A DNA stretch of 64,000 nucleotides from PSRF01 sp051000815. Its GTDB lineage: Bacteria > Acidobacteriota > Blastocatellia > Pyrinomonadales > Pyrinomonadaceae. The stretch covers positions 32,208 to 96,207 of the forward strand of contig JBPCNX010000013.1 of assembly GCA_051000815.1 (NCBI GenBank), given 5' to 3'. Shown piece by piece: positions 1-7,876 of this stretch (within the stretch, counting starts at the first letter, position 1; each line of letters starts with the position of its first letter). Below the pieces are notes generated by a model. That model was not told where the DNA came from. It saw nothing but the letters and a program-made list of their open reading frames with translations, and did no database searches. The translations under genes were made by a program, and so were the position numbers.

Positions 1-1
1 C

Positions 2-373
2 ACGCAGACCACTATGAAGAATCTGAACAAGGAACCCGACAAGGAGATGACCAAGTCTCTAGAGGAGTACCTTAAGAAAATCGACGAAATCCAGGATCAA
101 CTGGCGCGGCGTTCAGAAGGGCTTGGGTTTCCAGGAAAGGCTGGGGTTGCGGACCGGGTTGGAGATCTCTTCTTTTCTCTGGAAGCGACAAACGCCGCCC
201 CCACTCCCTACCAACGCAAGTATTTCGAAGAGATTCAGCCGGAGTTTCGCAATCGAATGAACGGAGCAAACAAATTCATCGTGGAGACTGTGCCGCAGTG
301 GAATGAGAAGCTACGCGGGTGGAATGCGCCCACTCTGACGACGCGAAAGCCGATTGAGTTCAGTGAGCAGTGA
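2..373 (+). CDS. C-terminal end of a probable BNR/VPS10-like repeat protein (partial)
   Basis: The frame is open to the left edge with no stop upstream of the first ATG (position 14), so this is probably the 3' end of a longer gene cut by the window. The visible part is mostly charged alpha-helix and contains a segment (SLEATNAAPTPYQ, about residues 60-72) followed by a helical tail. This resembles the helical C-terminus that follows the propeller in large secreted 'glycosyl hydrolase/BNR repeat' proteins common in Acidobacteria; that assignment is from memory of the family and is tentative. The stop codon (371-373) lies inside a tandem heptamer array, so the last residues are encoded by repeat DNA. 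If translation began at ATG 14 it would be a 119-residue protein, but no ribosome binding site is visible there. Confidence 0.55.
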   Translation, partial: TQTTMKNLNKEPDKEMTKSLEEYLKKIDEIQDQLARRSEGLGFPGKAGVADRVGDLFFSLEATNAAPTPYQRKYFEEIQPEFRNRMNGANKFIVETVPQWNEKLRGWNAPTLTTRKPIEFSEQ

Positions 374-423
374 GCAGTGAGCAGTGGGCAGTGGGCAGTG
401 GGCAGTGGGCAGTGGGCAGTGGG
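361..423. repeat. Tandem heptamer array, nine units
   Basis: Three copies of CAGTGAG are followed by six copies of CAGTGGG without interruption. The first units form the end of the upstream reading frame and supply its stop codon. A reverse-complement remnant (TCACTGCTCCTGCTCACTGA) lies at 581-600, so the array is also the outer part of a larger inverted repeat. Confidence 0.9.
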
Positions 424-429
424 CAGGCT

Positions 430-600
430 TAAGCGGCTCTGCCGCCGAACCAGTGCGGTGAGGCTTGCCTCACCGGCCAGGTGTTTCTTCAATCAGCGCG
501 AGGCTGAGCCTCGCGCAAGATGAAAAATAGCATTTCCCGGTAAGTCAGAGGCTTACCGCACTGGTGGGCGGCAAAGCCGCTCACTGCTCCTGCTCACTGA
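430..600. repeat. Composite palindromic intergenic element, GTGCGGTAAG family, copy 1
   Basis: Left arm 430-476 and right arm 537-600 are imperfect inverted copies: both carry GCGGC-T-GCCGCC, then CCAGTGCGGT and a CTTACCG/CCTCACCG block. Between them is a perfect 10-bp hairpin with a single-base centre, GCGCGAGGCT-G-AGCCTCGCGC (496-516). The same architecture occurs at 8950-9063 and 46040-46230. It separates the convergent 3' ends of the partial gene and the DUF4097 gene, so it may act as a two-way transcription terminator. Confidence 0.8.
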
Positions 601-1461
601 TTAGCTTTTTATCTTTGCTTCTTCTGTCTTAGCCGCAGCGGTTGTTGTGCGGCTCAAGCGAATGTTGCCGTTGATCCCGTTCGCCGAGACTGAATTTCCA
701 CCGCTCCCGACACGAGCGTGGTAGTTACCATGCCTTGCTTCTTCCAAAATAAAGTCCGGCAAGTCGGAAGATATGCGCCCGTTCATGCCGTGCGCCTCGA
801 CTTCTACGTTTACTCCCTCACCCAGCCGCAATTCGATGTTGCCGTTCACTCCGTTGAGACTAATGCCTTTTTTTTCAAGACGCTTCAGCGCCACGGAGAT
901 ATTTCCGTTGATGCCATGAAATTCCGCCGAACCGCTCGCCTGCGCGATATCGACTCTCCCATTGACTCCGTGTACTTCGACCGGACCATCAATTTCTCCC
1001 ACCGTGACGGCGCCATTTACACCTTGTGTGACCAGCGAGATCTGGCGCGGGAGCTTGAGCAATATTTTTTCCGAGGGGCTCGATCCAAACAGCCGTGAAA
1101 ATATTCCCGCGTCGCCCTTTTCACCGCGAATTTTTAGACTGGTGGCGGTGTTTTCGATGATAATCTTGCGCCGCTGCAGCGCCTCGGAACTCTTGGCGGT
1201 GCGCTCGATATAGATTTCGGCGGTGCGCGTGTCGCTCGTTTCAATCTTTACGGCGCCATTGATGCCTTCCACCTCAACCTTCGCACCCGCAGCGAGTTCA
1301 TAGCTTTTCCGGATCTCATCCCGAACGTCACCCTGCGAGTTTGAGTCTCCACTCACCACACGCGGGAGTTCGCTGATGCTGCGACCCGTCTTCGAATACG
1401 ACCGCACGATTCCGGCCAGGGCGGCGATGCTCACCAGCACCACAAGAATTATTCGTTTCAT
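601..1461 (-). CDS. DUF4097-type secreted beta-repeat protein
   Basis: A 286-residue protein with an N-terminal signal peptide or anchor (basic MKR, then a hydrophobic stretch to about residue 20). The body is built from repeating strands marked by G(I/V/M)NG: GINGAVKIE, GVNGAVTVG, GVNGRVDIA, GINGNISVA, GVNGNIELR, GMNGRISSD and GINGNIRLS, seven clear copies. This is the pattern of the DUF4097/DUF4098 family of putative right-handed beta-helix envelope proteins, whose function is not established. It probably acts in the periplasm or at the outer membrane. An AGGAGGTG-like ribosome binding site lies upstream of ATG 1461. It has no operon partner; its 3' end faces a palindromic repeat. Confidence 0.8.
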   Translation of the reverse strand: MKRIILVVLVSIAALAGIVRSYSKTGRSISELPRVVSGDSNSQGDVRDEIRKSYELAAGAKVEVEGINGAVKIETSDTRTAEIYIERTAKSSEALQRRKIIIENTATSLKIRGEKGDAGIFSRLFGSSPSEKILLKLPRQISLVTQGVNGAVTVGEIDGPVEVHGVNGRVDIAQASGSAEFHGINGNISVALKRLEKKGISLNGVNGNIELRLGEGVNVEVEAHGMNGRISSDLPDFILEEARHGNYHARVGSGGNSVSANGINGNIRLSRTTTAAAKTEEAKIKS

Positions 1462-1593
1462 AGCTTCTTTCTCCAGGAGGTGAAAACTAGCAAAAGCGCT
1501 TGTTGTTGATTGTAACGATCAAAGTCGAGGTTTGGTTCGATCCAATTTTGGGGCTTTTCAGTGGAATTCAGGTCATGCGGACCCCCAGGAGAT

Positions 1594-1612
1594 CAGTACC
1601 ACCACGCGGTAG
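1594..1612 (+). repeat. REP-like palindrome, CAGTACCACC family, partial unit
   Basis: CAGTACCACCACGCGGTAG matches the repeat disrupted by the IS110 element further along (compare 21750-21846, 23153-23171, 34855-34880). The right half (GCxGGTGG) is lost here. Directly after it, 1620-1640 carries a short ATTGCCGATTGCCAAT unit of a second repeat family. Apart from these and the promoter at 1701-1729, I see nothing in the 336-bp gap 1462-1797. Confidence 0.75.
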
Positions 1613-1700
1613 GGGCGTCTCGCATTGCCGATTGCCAATCGTAGTCTTGAGTGACTCATTCTTTACCGACTGATCGGCAATTTGCAGTACAATAGGTCTC

Positions 1701-1729
1701 TTGACACAGACTTTCCCGCGACATACAGT
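1701..1729 (+). promoter_or_regulatory. Predicted sigma70-type promoter for the response regulator
   Basis: A perfect -35 hexamer TTGACA (1701-1706), a 17-bp spacer and a -10 like TACAGT (1724-1729, 4 of 6 consensus positions) lie 69 bp upstream of the ATG at 1798. This is sequence pattern only. Confidence 0.5.
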
Positions 1730-1797
1730 CAACTCATACCAAAAATCAGATAACACAAGGAAATTTCCAAGCTTCCGGGAAGCTGCAGCAATCACGC

Positions 1798-2181
1798 ATG
1801 ACTGAGAAAGACTCTACTAACCTGACCGTCCTGGTGGTCGAAGACGACGACGACTCGCGCTATTTCATGAGGCTGGAATTAGAGCAGCTCGGTTATCTGG
1901 TTCTAGAAGCAGAGGACGGGGCAAGGGCGGTGGAAATCGCCGAACGCGATCGTCCGAACATCATTCTGATGGACCTGACACTGCCTGTGATGGATGGCCT
2001 GGAAGCTACTGCAAAGATCCGCGCCATTGACGAGATGCGCGACGTGCCGATAATCGCCGTCACCGCACATCAGGAAAACGACTGGCGTGAGGAAGCCAAA
2101 GCCTCGGGTTTTGACGCCTATGTGACAAAACCGATCGATGGTGGCTGGCTCAGCGAACTCATTAAGGGTCTCCTCGTTTGA
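1798..2181 (+). CDS. Single-domain response regulator (CheY-like receiver)
   Basis: A 127-residue cytoplasmic receiver domain with no output domain. The acidic pocket is E15-D16-D17 after strand 1, the phosphoacceptor is D59 (in ILMDLTLP), the switch threonine is T89 (AVTAH) and the conserved lysine is K111 (TKPID), so it should be phosphorylatable. No histidine kinase is encoded nearby, so the partner is elsewhere. Such stand-alone receivers act in phosphorelays or by protein contact. The GNAT gene follows 45 bp later in the same direction and may be co-transcribed. Confidence 0.92.
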   Translation: MTEKDSTNLTVLVVEDDDDSRYFMRLELEQLGYLVLEAEDGARAVEIAERDRPNIILMDLTLPVMDGLEATAKIRAIDEMRDVPIIAVTAHQENDWREEAKASGFDAYVTKPIDGGWLSELIKGLLV

Positions 2182-2226
2182 TCGTCCTCTCTTGTCCAAT
2201 TCCAACAATCCAGCGAACCAGCTTCT

Positions 2227-3054
2227 ATGGCCATTCAGTCCTCGCCGATTCAAATTCGAGCCCTCAGGGAAATAGACGAACTCAAAGCAGTCGAAGAATT
2301 GCAACGGGAAGTTTGGGGTTGTAGTGAACGCGAGATTCTTCCCGCCCTCGCGATGATCCCGTTGCTGGACATCGGCGGGATTTTGCTCGGTGCTTACCAC
2401 GGCGAGAGTCTGGTTGGGTTTGTGCTTGGCTTCCCCGGATTTGAAGACGGCAAACCAATTCTTCATTCGGACATGCTTGCCGTAAGTTCAGGCTATCGCT
2501 CGAGCGGCCTGGGTTACCAACTTAAACTCGCACAGCGCGACTTCGCGCTGGCTAAGCAAATCCACAAAATCACCTGGACCTTCGACCCACTGCAGTCGAC
2601 TAACGCCCACCTTAACTTCGGCAAGCTCGGCGTTATCGCCGATCGCTATAAAATCAACTACTACGGAGAAACTTCCAGCTTGCTCCATTGCATCGGGACG
2701 GATCGACTCTGGGTTACATGGTTACTCGACAGCGAGCGAGTGAAGCGAAGGATTGAAGACAGCGAAGTGCCGTTGCTGCCCGACGAAGACTTGCCCGTTC
2801 TTCTGGAATGCGACCAGGAGGGCGAGCCGGTGATGGGCGCCATTGAAAAGGCACAACCCTTCACCACGATCGAGATCCCTCGTGACATCAATATGATTCT
2901 TCAAGCAGACGCCAGTCGCGCGATGCGCTGGCGTGAAGCTACTCGCTCCGCTTTTAGCTCGGCGTTCACAGCCGATTATTTCGTGGCGGAGTTCTTTCGC
3001 GATTATCGCGAGAACAGCAAGACGGGAGTGTACCTGTTACGACAGGCTAATTAA
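2227..3054 (+). CDS. GNAT-superfamily acetyltransferase-like protein (COG3375 type)
   Basis: A 275-residue protein with a GNAT core in its N-terminal half: a strand-loop 'LVGFVLGF' (about 62-69), then a 'DMLAV...YRSSGLGYQLK' segment (about 81-100) standing where the acetyl-CoA pyrophosphate loop is expected. The motif is degenerate relative to Q/R-x-x-G-x-G/A. A second half (about 150-275) is not typical of small GNATs, and resembles the larger uncharacterised 'predicted acetyltransferase' group. Substrate unknown. It ends 8 bp inside the end of asd on the other strand, so the two transcripts overlap tail to tail. Confidence 0.7.
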   Translation: MAIQSSPIQIRALREIDELKAVEELQREVWGCSEREILPALAMIPLLDIGGILLGAYHGESLVGFVLGFPGFEDGKPILHSDMLAVSSGYRSSGLGYQLKLAQRDFALAKQIHKITWTFDPLQSTNAHLNFGKLGVIADRYKINYYGETSSLLHCIGTDRLWVTWLLDSERVKRRIEDSEVPLLPDEDLPVLLECDQEGEPVMGAIEKAQPFTTIEIPRDINMILQADASRAMRWREATRSAFSSAFTADYFVAEFFRDYRENSKTGVYLLRQAN

Positions 3055-4099
3055 GTAGACCCTTCGCGATCAGCAATTCTGCGTTGAGGATTGCTGCTCC
3101 CGCCGCGCCGCGAATCGTGTTGTGACTTAACACGACAAAGCGGTAGTCCAGCACACGGTCAGGCAGAACACGGCCGATGGTGATACTCATACCATCGCCC
3201 GCGTCGCGATCTAACTTTGGTTGCGGCCGATCCGGCTCATCACGCACCAGAATCGGGTAACGCGGCGCTGAATGGAGTTTCAACTCCTGCGGCAGCGATG
3301 TGAATGAGACCAGAGCTGCGCGAACTTCTGCGAGGCTCGCTGAACGCTCCAGGCTGATTCGCACGGCAGCCATATGGCCATCAGCAACGTTAACGCGGTT
3401 ACACTGCGCACTAACCTCAGTCGCCGCCGGTTCGATCCCTTGGGGACTCACTCGCCCGAGGATTTTTCCAGTCTCCTGCTCGATTTTCTCTTCTTCGCCA
3501 CCAATAAACGGCAGCACGTTATCCAGGATGTCCATCGAAGCCACTCCGGGATAACCCGCGCCTGAAAGCGCTTGCATGGTCGTGGCTACAACTGCTTTCA
3601 CGCCAAAACTCGAGTGCAGCGGCGCCAGGGCCAAAGCCAACATGATGGTTGAGCAATTTGGATTAGTAACAATGAACCCGCCCTCGGGAAATCTCCGGCG
3701 CTGCGCTTCGAGAAGGGCGAGATGATCGTGATTCACTTCTGGAATCAAGAGGGGCACGTCCTGATCCATGCGATAAGCTGAGGAGTTGCTAATTACGGGA
3801 TATCCCGCTCGCGCAAACTTTCCTTCCGCCTCCCTCGCGATATCGCCTGGCAAGCTGGAAAAAATCAAATCACAATCAAGCGGTGGCTCGGGGGACTGCA
3901 CACTCAAAGTCCTGGCACTGGCAGGCATTTCGCCTGGCAATCTCCATGAACACGCTTCTGAGTATTGTTTCCCCTGTGAACGATCCGAAGCGGCAAGCGC
4001 CATCACTTCAAACTGCGGGTGATGTTCCAGCAGTTGAATAAAGCGCTGCCCTACTGTTCCCGTCGCCCCAAGAATGCCGGCGCGCAATTTCCCGCTCAT
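3047..4099 (-). CDS. asd: Aspartate-semialdehyde dehydrogenase
   Basis: Catalyses NADPH-dependent reduction of aspartyl phosphate to aspartate semialdehyde, the step after aspartate kinase. The 350-residue sequence has the Rossmann start GATGTVGQ (11-18), the catalytic cysteine C149 in NPNCST, and a GAGYPG segment in the dimerisation domain. The length and the NPNCST context fit the archaeal/fungal-type branch of the family. It is last in the lysine operon: its ATG overlaps the TGA of the aminotransferase gene by 4 bp (ATGA), implying translational coupling. No terminator is visible because the end overlaps the convergent GNAT gene. Confidence 0.95.
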   Translation of the reverse strand: MSGKLRAGILGATGTVGQRFIQLLEHHPQFEVMALAASDRSQGKQYSEACSWRLPGEMPASARTLSVQSPEPPLDCDLIFSSLPGDIAREAEGKFARAGYPVISNSSAYRMDQDVPLLIPEVNHDHLALLEAQRRRFPEGGFIVTNPNCSTIMLALALAPLHSSFGVKAVVATTMQALSGAGYPGVASMDILDNVLPFIGGEEEKIEQETGKILGRVSPQGIEPAATEVSAQCNRVNVADGHMAAVRISLERSASLAEVRAALVSFTSLPQELKLHSAPRYPILVRDEPDRPQPKLDRDAGDGMSITIGRVLPDRVLDYRFVVLSHNTIRGAAGAAILNAELLIAKGLLN

Positions 4100-5244
4100 T
4101 TGGATCTCCCCTGAACGCTCAGCGCTCGTTCCATGCGCGCCACACCCTCCTCAAGCTTCGGTTCATCAGCACAAAAAGAGATTCGCAGGTAGCCTTCACC
4201 TTCGCCGCCAAATGCTGATCCGGGGACCGTAATCACCCCATGCTCGAGCAGGTTCTCGGCCACCGCCAACGAAGGTCCATACTCACTCACATTCATCATC
4301 GTGTAGAAGGCGCCGTCAGGAACTACCGCGGTCAAGCCAAGCTCGCGTCGAATGAGGTGGATCAAATAATCGCGGCGGCGGTGAAACGTGTGCCGAATCT
4401 CGGCGCGAGCAGTCTCAGCCTCGGGTGTCCACGCTGCCAGCCCGGCTTTTTGAGAAACCGTCGACGCGCATGTTGTGACGTAACCATGCAGAACAAGCGC
4501 AGAACGAATAACTGCCTCGTCGCCACAAATCCACCCCAACCGCCAACCGGTCATACTCATGGATTTTGATAGGCCACTAATAACAATTGTCCGCTCGTAA
4601 AACGATGAGGCTGACTGTGGCCGTTCTTTCGTGAAGTAAATGTCGCGATAAATTTCGTCACTCAGGAGATAGATACCTGTTCCCTTCAGGACCGCTGCGA
4701 TTCCCGACAAGTCCCCTGCTGACAACGTACGGCCGGTTGGATTCGAAGGACTGACGCAGACGACGACGCTGGTTCTGGGTGAAATTGACCGCTGAAACGA
4801 TTCGGCAGAAAACGAAAACCCTGTTTCCGCTCCCATGCGATATGTGATTGGGGTGCCACCGGCCATACGCACAATCGTCGGATAGGCGACGAAACCAGGA
4901 TCCGGAATGAGAACCTCGTCGCCACTCTGCACCAAAGTCATTAAAGCCAAATAGAGCGCTTCCTGCGAACCGGCGGTAATCACCACCTGATCCCCTGTTA
5001 GTCTCAAATCCGGGTAATCATTAGCAACACGCTCCCGTAACTCAGGGAGTCCGGCCTGCAACGTATAACCGTTCTGCTCCTCCGCGATCACTTTGATCGC
5101 CGCCTGGCGAATCACGTCTGGTGTGGGAAGGTCGGGTTCACCCAAGCCCAAACTAATATCGCCGGGTTTGGCGCGATCTGAGATTTTGCGAATCGGGCTT
5201 TTCTCGATGTTGCGCAAAAACGGTGGCGGCTCAAAGTCCTTCAA
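4096..5244 (-). CDS. dapC: PLP aminotransferase, probable N-succinyl-diaminopimelate aminotransferase
   Basis: A fold-type I class I/II aminotransferase of 382 residues with all hallmark residues: SNPTG with N168, D196 and Y199 (SDEIYRD), and the Schiff-base lysine K227 in SGLSKSMSMTGWR. Sequence alone does not fix the substrate; many relatives are aspartate or alanine aminotransferases. Its place between dapD and asd in an otherwise complete succinylase-route operon argues for DapC activity (N-succinyl-2-amino-6-ketopimelate plus glutamate). The start is a TTG at 5244-5242 overlapping the dapD stop as TTGA, with GGAGG about 9 bp upstream, so translation is coupled. Confidence 0.85.
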   Translation of the reverse strand: MKDFEPPPFLRNIEKSPIRKISDRAKPGDISLGLGEPDLPTPDVIRQAAIKVIAEEQNGYTLQAGLPELRERVANDYPDLRLTGDQVVITAGSQEALYLALMTLVQSGDEVLIPDPGFVAYPTIVRMAGGTPITYRMGAETGFSFSAESFQRSISPRTSVVVCVSPSNPTGRTLSAGDLSGIAAVLKGTGIYLLSDEIYRDIYFTKERPQSASSFYERTIVISGLSKSMSMTGWRLGWICGDEAVIRSALVLHGYVTTCASTVSQKAGLAAWTPEAETARAEIRHTFHRRRDYLIHLIRRELGLTAVVPDGAFYTMMNVSEYGPSLAVAENLLEHGVITVPGSAFGGEGEGYLRISFCADEPKLEEGVARMERALSVQGRSK

Positions 5245-6074
5245 CGCAGGTAGTCCTCCAGTTGCACCGCGCGATCAGTCTTCGCATCCCGGTATTTAAC
5301 GATCACGGCTGCGTAGATGGAGAGTCCCCATTCACGTCCGCGTTCACTCTGAACTGCGCGCGATCCGGGGACGACGACCGCGCCCGCGGGAATTTCCAAT
5401 GGTGCGTCCGGCTGTCGTTGATAGACCTTTTCCCGAACCAGGTCGTAAACCGGTGTAGACCCGGTGAGGATTGTTCCAGCGGCTAACACCGCCCGCTCGC
5501 GCACGATCGTGCCTTCATAAACCCCGCAGCCGCCGCCCACAAGGACGTCGTCTTCGATCACTACCGGAATAGCACCGACGGGTTCGAGGACTCCGCCAAT
5601 TTGAGCCGCCGCAGAGAGATGGACCCGCTTACCAATCTGCGCGCACGAACCTACGAGAGCGTGACTATCGATCATCGTCCCTTCATCAACATAGGCGCCG
5701 GCATTGACGTACATCGGCGGCATACAGACGACGCCGTGTGCGACAAATGCACCATCGCGAATACTCGAGCCGCCCGGCACGATTCGCACTTCAGCAGCCG
5801 TGGTCAGCGGTTGTACGGGATAAGTGTCCTTGTCAAAAAACCGCAGGCTGGAACTCGCCGACATGTCAATCAGCACGCCCATACGAAAACCGAGCAGAAT
5901 GCCCTGCTTCACCCACGCGTTGACGCACCATTGGCCAGAGGGGATTTTTTCCGCGGCGCGAATCTCGCCTCGGTTGAGTGCGGATTTAAACTCAGCAAAA
6001 AGGAGACGATCAGCGTCGGTGAAAGGTGTATCTACTGTTGCCGCCAGTTCTTCTATTCGCTCACGCAGCGGCAT
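5241..6074 (-). CDS. dapD: Tetrahydrodipicolinate N-succinyltransferase
   Basis: Transfers succinyl from succinyl-CoA to tetrahydrodipicolinate. The 277-residue sequence is the classical DapD type: a helical N-terminus with RGEIRAAEK, then a left-handed beta-helix of hexapeptide repeats (about 90-215, including VVCMPPMYVNAGAYVDEG and HALVGSCAQIG), and a GREWGLSIYAAVIVKY tail. It belongs with the succinylated branch of the lysine route. ATG 6074 overlaps the end of dapA by 14 bp, with an AAAGGA ribosome binding site inside dapA. Confidence 0.96.
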   Translation of the reverse strand: MPLRERIEELAATVDTPFTDADRLLFAEFKSALNRGEIRAAEKIPSGQWCVNAWVKQGILLGFRMGVLIDMSASSSLRFFDKDTYPVQPLTTAAEVRIVPGGSSIRDGAFVAHGVVCMPPMYVNAGAYVDEGTMIDSHALVGSCAQIGKRVHLSAAAQIGGVLEPVGAIPVVIEDDVLVGGGCGVYEGTIVRERAVLAAGTILTGSTPVYDLVREKVYQRQPDAPLEIPAGAVVVPGSRAVQSERGREWGLSIYAAVIVKYRDAKTDRAVQLEDYLR

Positions 6075-6984
6075 GTGAAGTTCCTTTCAACAGTCCCAAC
6101 TCGGTAAGCACGATGCGCAGCCGCGCTTTGCTTTGCTCTTGAATCGGCACGAGGGGCAGCCGAAAAACCTCTTGCATCAATCCCATCATCGTGAGGGCGG
6201 CCTTTACCGGCCCGGGACTGGACTCGATGAAGTTCACCTCCATGAGTGGTAAGAGTTGATAGTGCAGCGCGCGAGCTTCACTCAAATTCCCCGCTAGGGC
6301 CAGGTTAACCATTCGCGACATCAACTCCGGCGCCTCATTCGAAGCGACTGAAATTAATCCGTCGGCTCCAAGGGCTATCAATGGAAACGTGAATGAGTCG
6401 TCGCCGGAAAGAACGCGAAAGCCCGACGGCCGCTCTCGCAGTATTTCCATAATCTGCCCAAGATTTCCGGATGCTTCCTTCACGGCCACGATGTTCTCGA
6501 CGTCCCGAGCAAGTCGTAAGGTAGTTTGCGCTGTGATATTCGACGACGTCCGTCCCGGCACGTTATAGATCACCACGGGCAAATCATTTACAGCTTCAGC
6601 CACGGCGCGGAAGTGAGCATATAAGCCTTCCTGAGTAGGCTTGTTATAGAAAGGCGCAACAACGAGGACGGCGTCCGTTCCGAGTGCACGCGCCTGTTGC
6701 GAATATTCTATGGCGGCAGCCGTGGCGTTGCTGCCCGTGCCTGCGATGACACGCGCTCGGCCCTTGGCAGTATCGATCGTTAGTTTGATGACCTGCCGAT
6801 CCTCGGCTTCGCTCAGCGTAGCGCTTTCGCCGGTTGTACCGCAGGGCACCAGCAGCTTCACTCCGCCCGCAATCTGATGTTCGATTAGCCGGCGCAGCGC
6901 GTCCTCGTCTACCGCGCCGTTGCTTGTGAACGGCGTTACGAGTGCGGTGGCGCAACCACTCAGCCAGTCAATGTTAGTCGTCAT
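6061..6984 (-). CDS. dapA: 4-hydroxy-tetrahydrodipicolinate synthase
   Basis: Condenses pyruvate with aspartate semialdehyde, the committed step to lysine. The 307-residue TIM-barrel protein shows GTTGES (T50-T51), Y140 in IYNVPGR and the Schiff-base lysine K169 in VAVKEASGN. The frame is open upstream to 7182, but those 66 extra codons are only translated repeat DNA; ATG 6984 has GAAGGAG at good spacing and starts exactly where the family starts, so I chose it. The 169-bp space before dapB is filled by a palindromic repeat. Confidence 0.97.
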   Translation of the reverse strand: MTTNIDWLSGCATALVTPFTSNGAVDEDALRRLIEHQIAGGVKLLVPCGTTGESATLSEAEDRQVIKLTIDTAKGRARVIAGTGSNATAAAIEYSQQARALGTDAVLVVAPFYNKPTQEGLYAHFRAVAEAVNDLPVVIYNVPGRTSSNITAQTTLRLARDVENIVAVKEASGNLGQIMEILRERPSGFRVLSGDDSFTFPLIALGADGLISVASNEAPELMSRMVNLALAGNLSEARALHYQLLPLMEVNFIESSPGPVKAALTMMGLMQEVFRLPLVPIQEQSKARLRIVLTELGLLKGTSHAAA

Positions 6985-7013
6985 GAAGCTGTTCTCCTTC
7001 GGAGGAAATTTCA

Positions 7014-7155
7014 GATTGCCGATTGCCAATTGCCGATTGCCGATTTTCCAATTTGTGATTGTTGATTTCCGATTTTTAGTTTCCAACCGGCGATTGTGGA
7101 TTAGTGAGTGATCATTTGCTAATAATCGGCAATCGGCAATTGGCAATCGGCAATT
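7014..7155. repeat. ATTGCCGATTGCCAATT palindromic repeat between dapB and dapA
   Basis: The left part is tandem GATTGCCGATTGCCAATTGC-type units and the right part (7125-7155) is the inverse (ATCGGCAATCGGCAATTGG), forming a long AT/GC alternating hairpin. The same family is at 1620-1640, 21781-21809, 26671-26796 and 35874-35956. Here it interrupts an operon, so it is transcribed with the lysine mRNA. Confidence 0.85.
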
Positions 7156-7858
7156 ACTTATTGCTCGCCACGAAGTCGTCAATCACTTCCGAAAACTCGT
7201 AGACTCCATTGCGTCCCACAATCCAACTCGCCGCCAGCAATGCGCCTGCGGCAAATCCTTCGCGTGAACGCGCGGTGTGCGTCAAGGTAATTTGATCCGG
7301 AGGCGAGTCGAATCCCACTCGATGTGTGCCAGGAATATATCCGGCGCGGGTCGAAGCAATCGGAATATCCCGCTCCGAATGTTCCTTCAGCAAAGCAACT
7401 AAGCTTAGAGCTGTGCCCGAAGGTGCATCTCGCTTCCGTGCATGGTGTGCCTCTTCAATAAACGGCGCATAGTCCGGCACAGAAGCGAATAGAGCTGCCG
7501 CGTGCGCAACCAAACGATAGAAGATATTTACGCCGACTGAGAAATTAGCACCGTAAACCAATGCCCCATGATGCTCGAGAATGATCTGACGGACCTGAGA
7601 CTCTTGAGCTTGCCAGGCCGTTGTTCCTTCTACGAGAGGCACGCCCGCGTGTGCGCAGGCTTTAACGTTCTTCAGCACGGCGCCGGAAACCGAGAAGTCG
7701 ATCGCGGCGTCGTGACCACGCAGTTGATTGGCCAGCTCTTCAATCCCGCACACCGCTGCGGGCGATCCCAGGACCGTCCCAATCTCGTGGCCGGCATGGC
7801 GCGCCCTCGTGGCCACAAGTTGTCCCATTACTCCGTTTCCAATTAAGGCGAGTTTCAT
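7154..7858 (-). CDS. dapB: 4-hydroxy-tetrahydrodipicolinate reductase
   Basis: Reduces the DapA product with NAD(P)H. The 234-residue protein begins with a dinucleotide-binding loop GNGVMG (7-12), has EGTT (77-80) and the family signature E-A-H138-H139-x-x-K142-x-DAPSGTA. It is slightly shorter than typical DapB (about 240-270), with compact loops between strands. The ribosome binding site before ATG 7858 is weak. It lies 18 bp downstream of dapE. Confidence 0.95.
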   Translation of the reverse strand: MKLALIGNGVMGQLVATRARHAGHEIGTVLGSPAAVCGIEELANQLRGHDAAIDFSVSGAVLKNVKACAHAGVPLVEGTTAWQAQESQVRQIILEHHGALVYGANFSVGVNIFYRLVAHAAALFASVPDYAPFIEEAHHARKRDAPSGTALSLVALLKEHSERDIPIASTRAGYIPGTHRVGFDSPPDQITLTHTARSREGFAAGALLAASWIVGRNGVYEFSEVIDDFVASNK

Positions 7859-7876
7859 TAACTTCTTACTTCTATC

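Noticed and set aside
361..423. CRISPR array
   Set aside because: The 7-bp units are directly joined with no spacers. No other repeat-spacer pattern or cas gene is visible in the window.
6985..7182. N-terminal extension of dapA by 66 codons
   Set aside because: The extra codons translate repeat DNA, and ATG 6984 has a strong ribosome binding site and the family's normal N-terminus.
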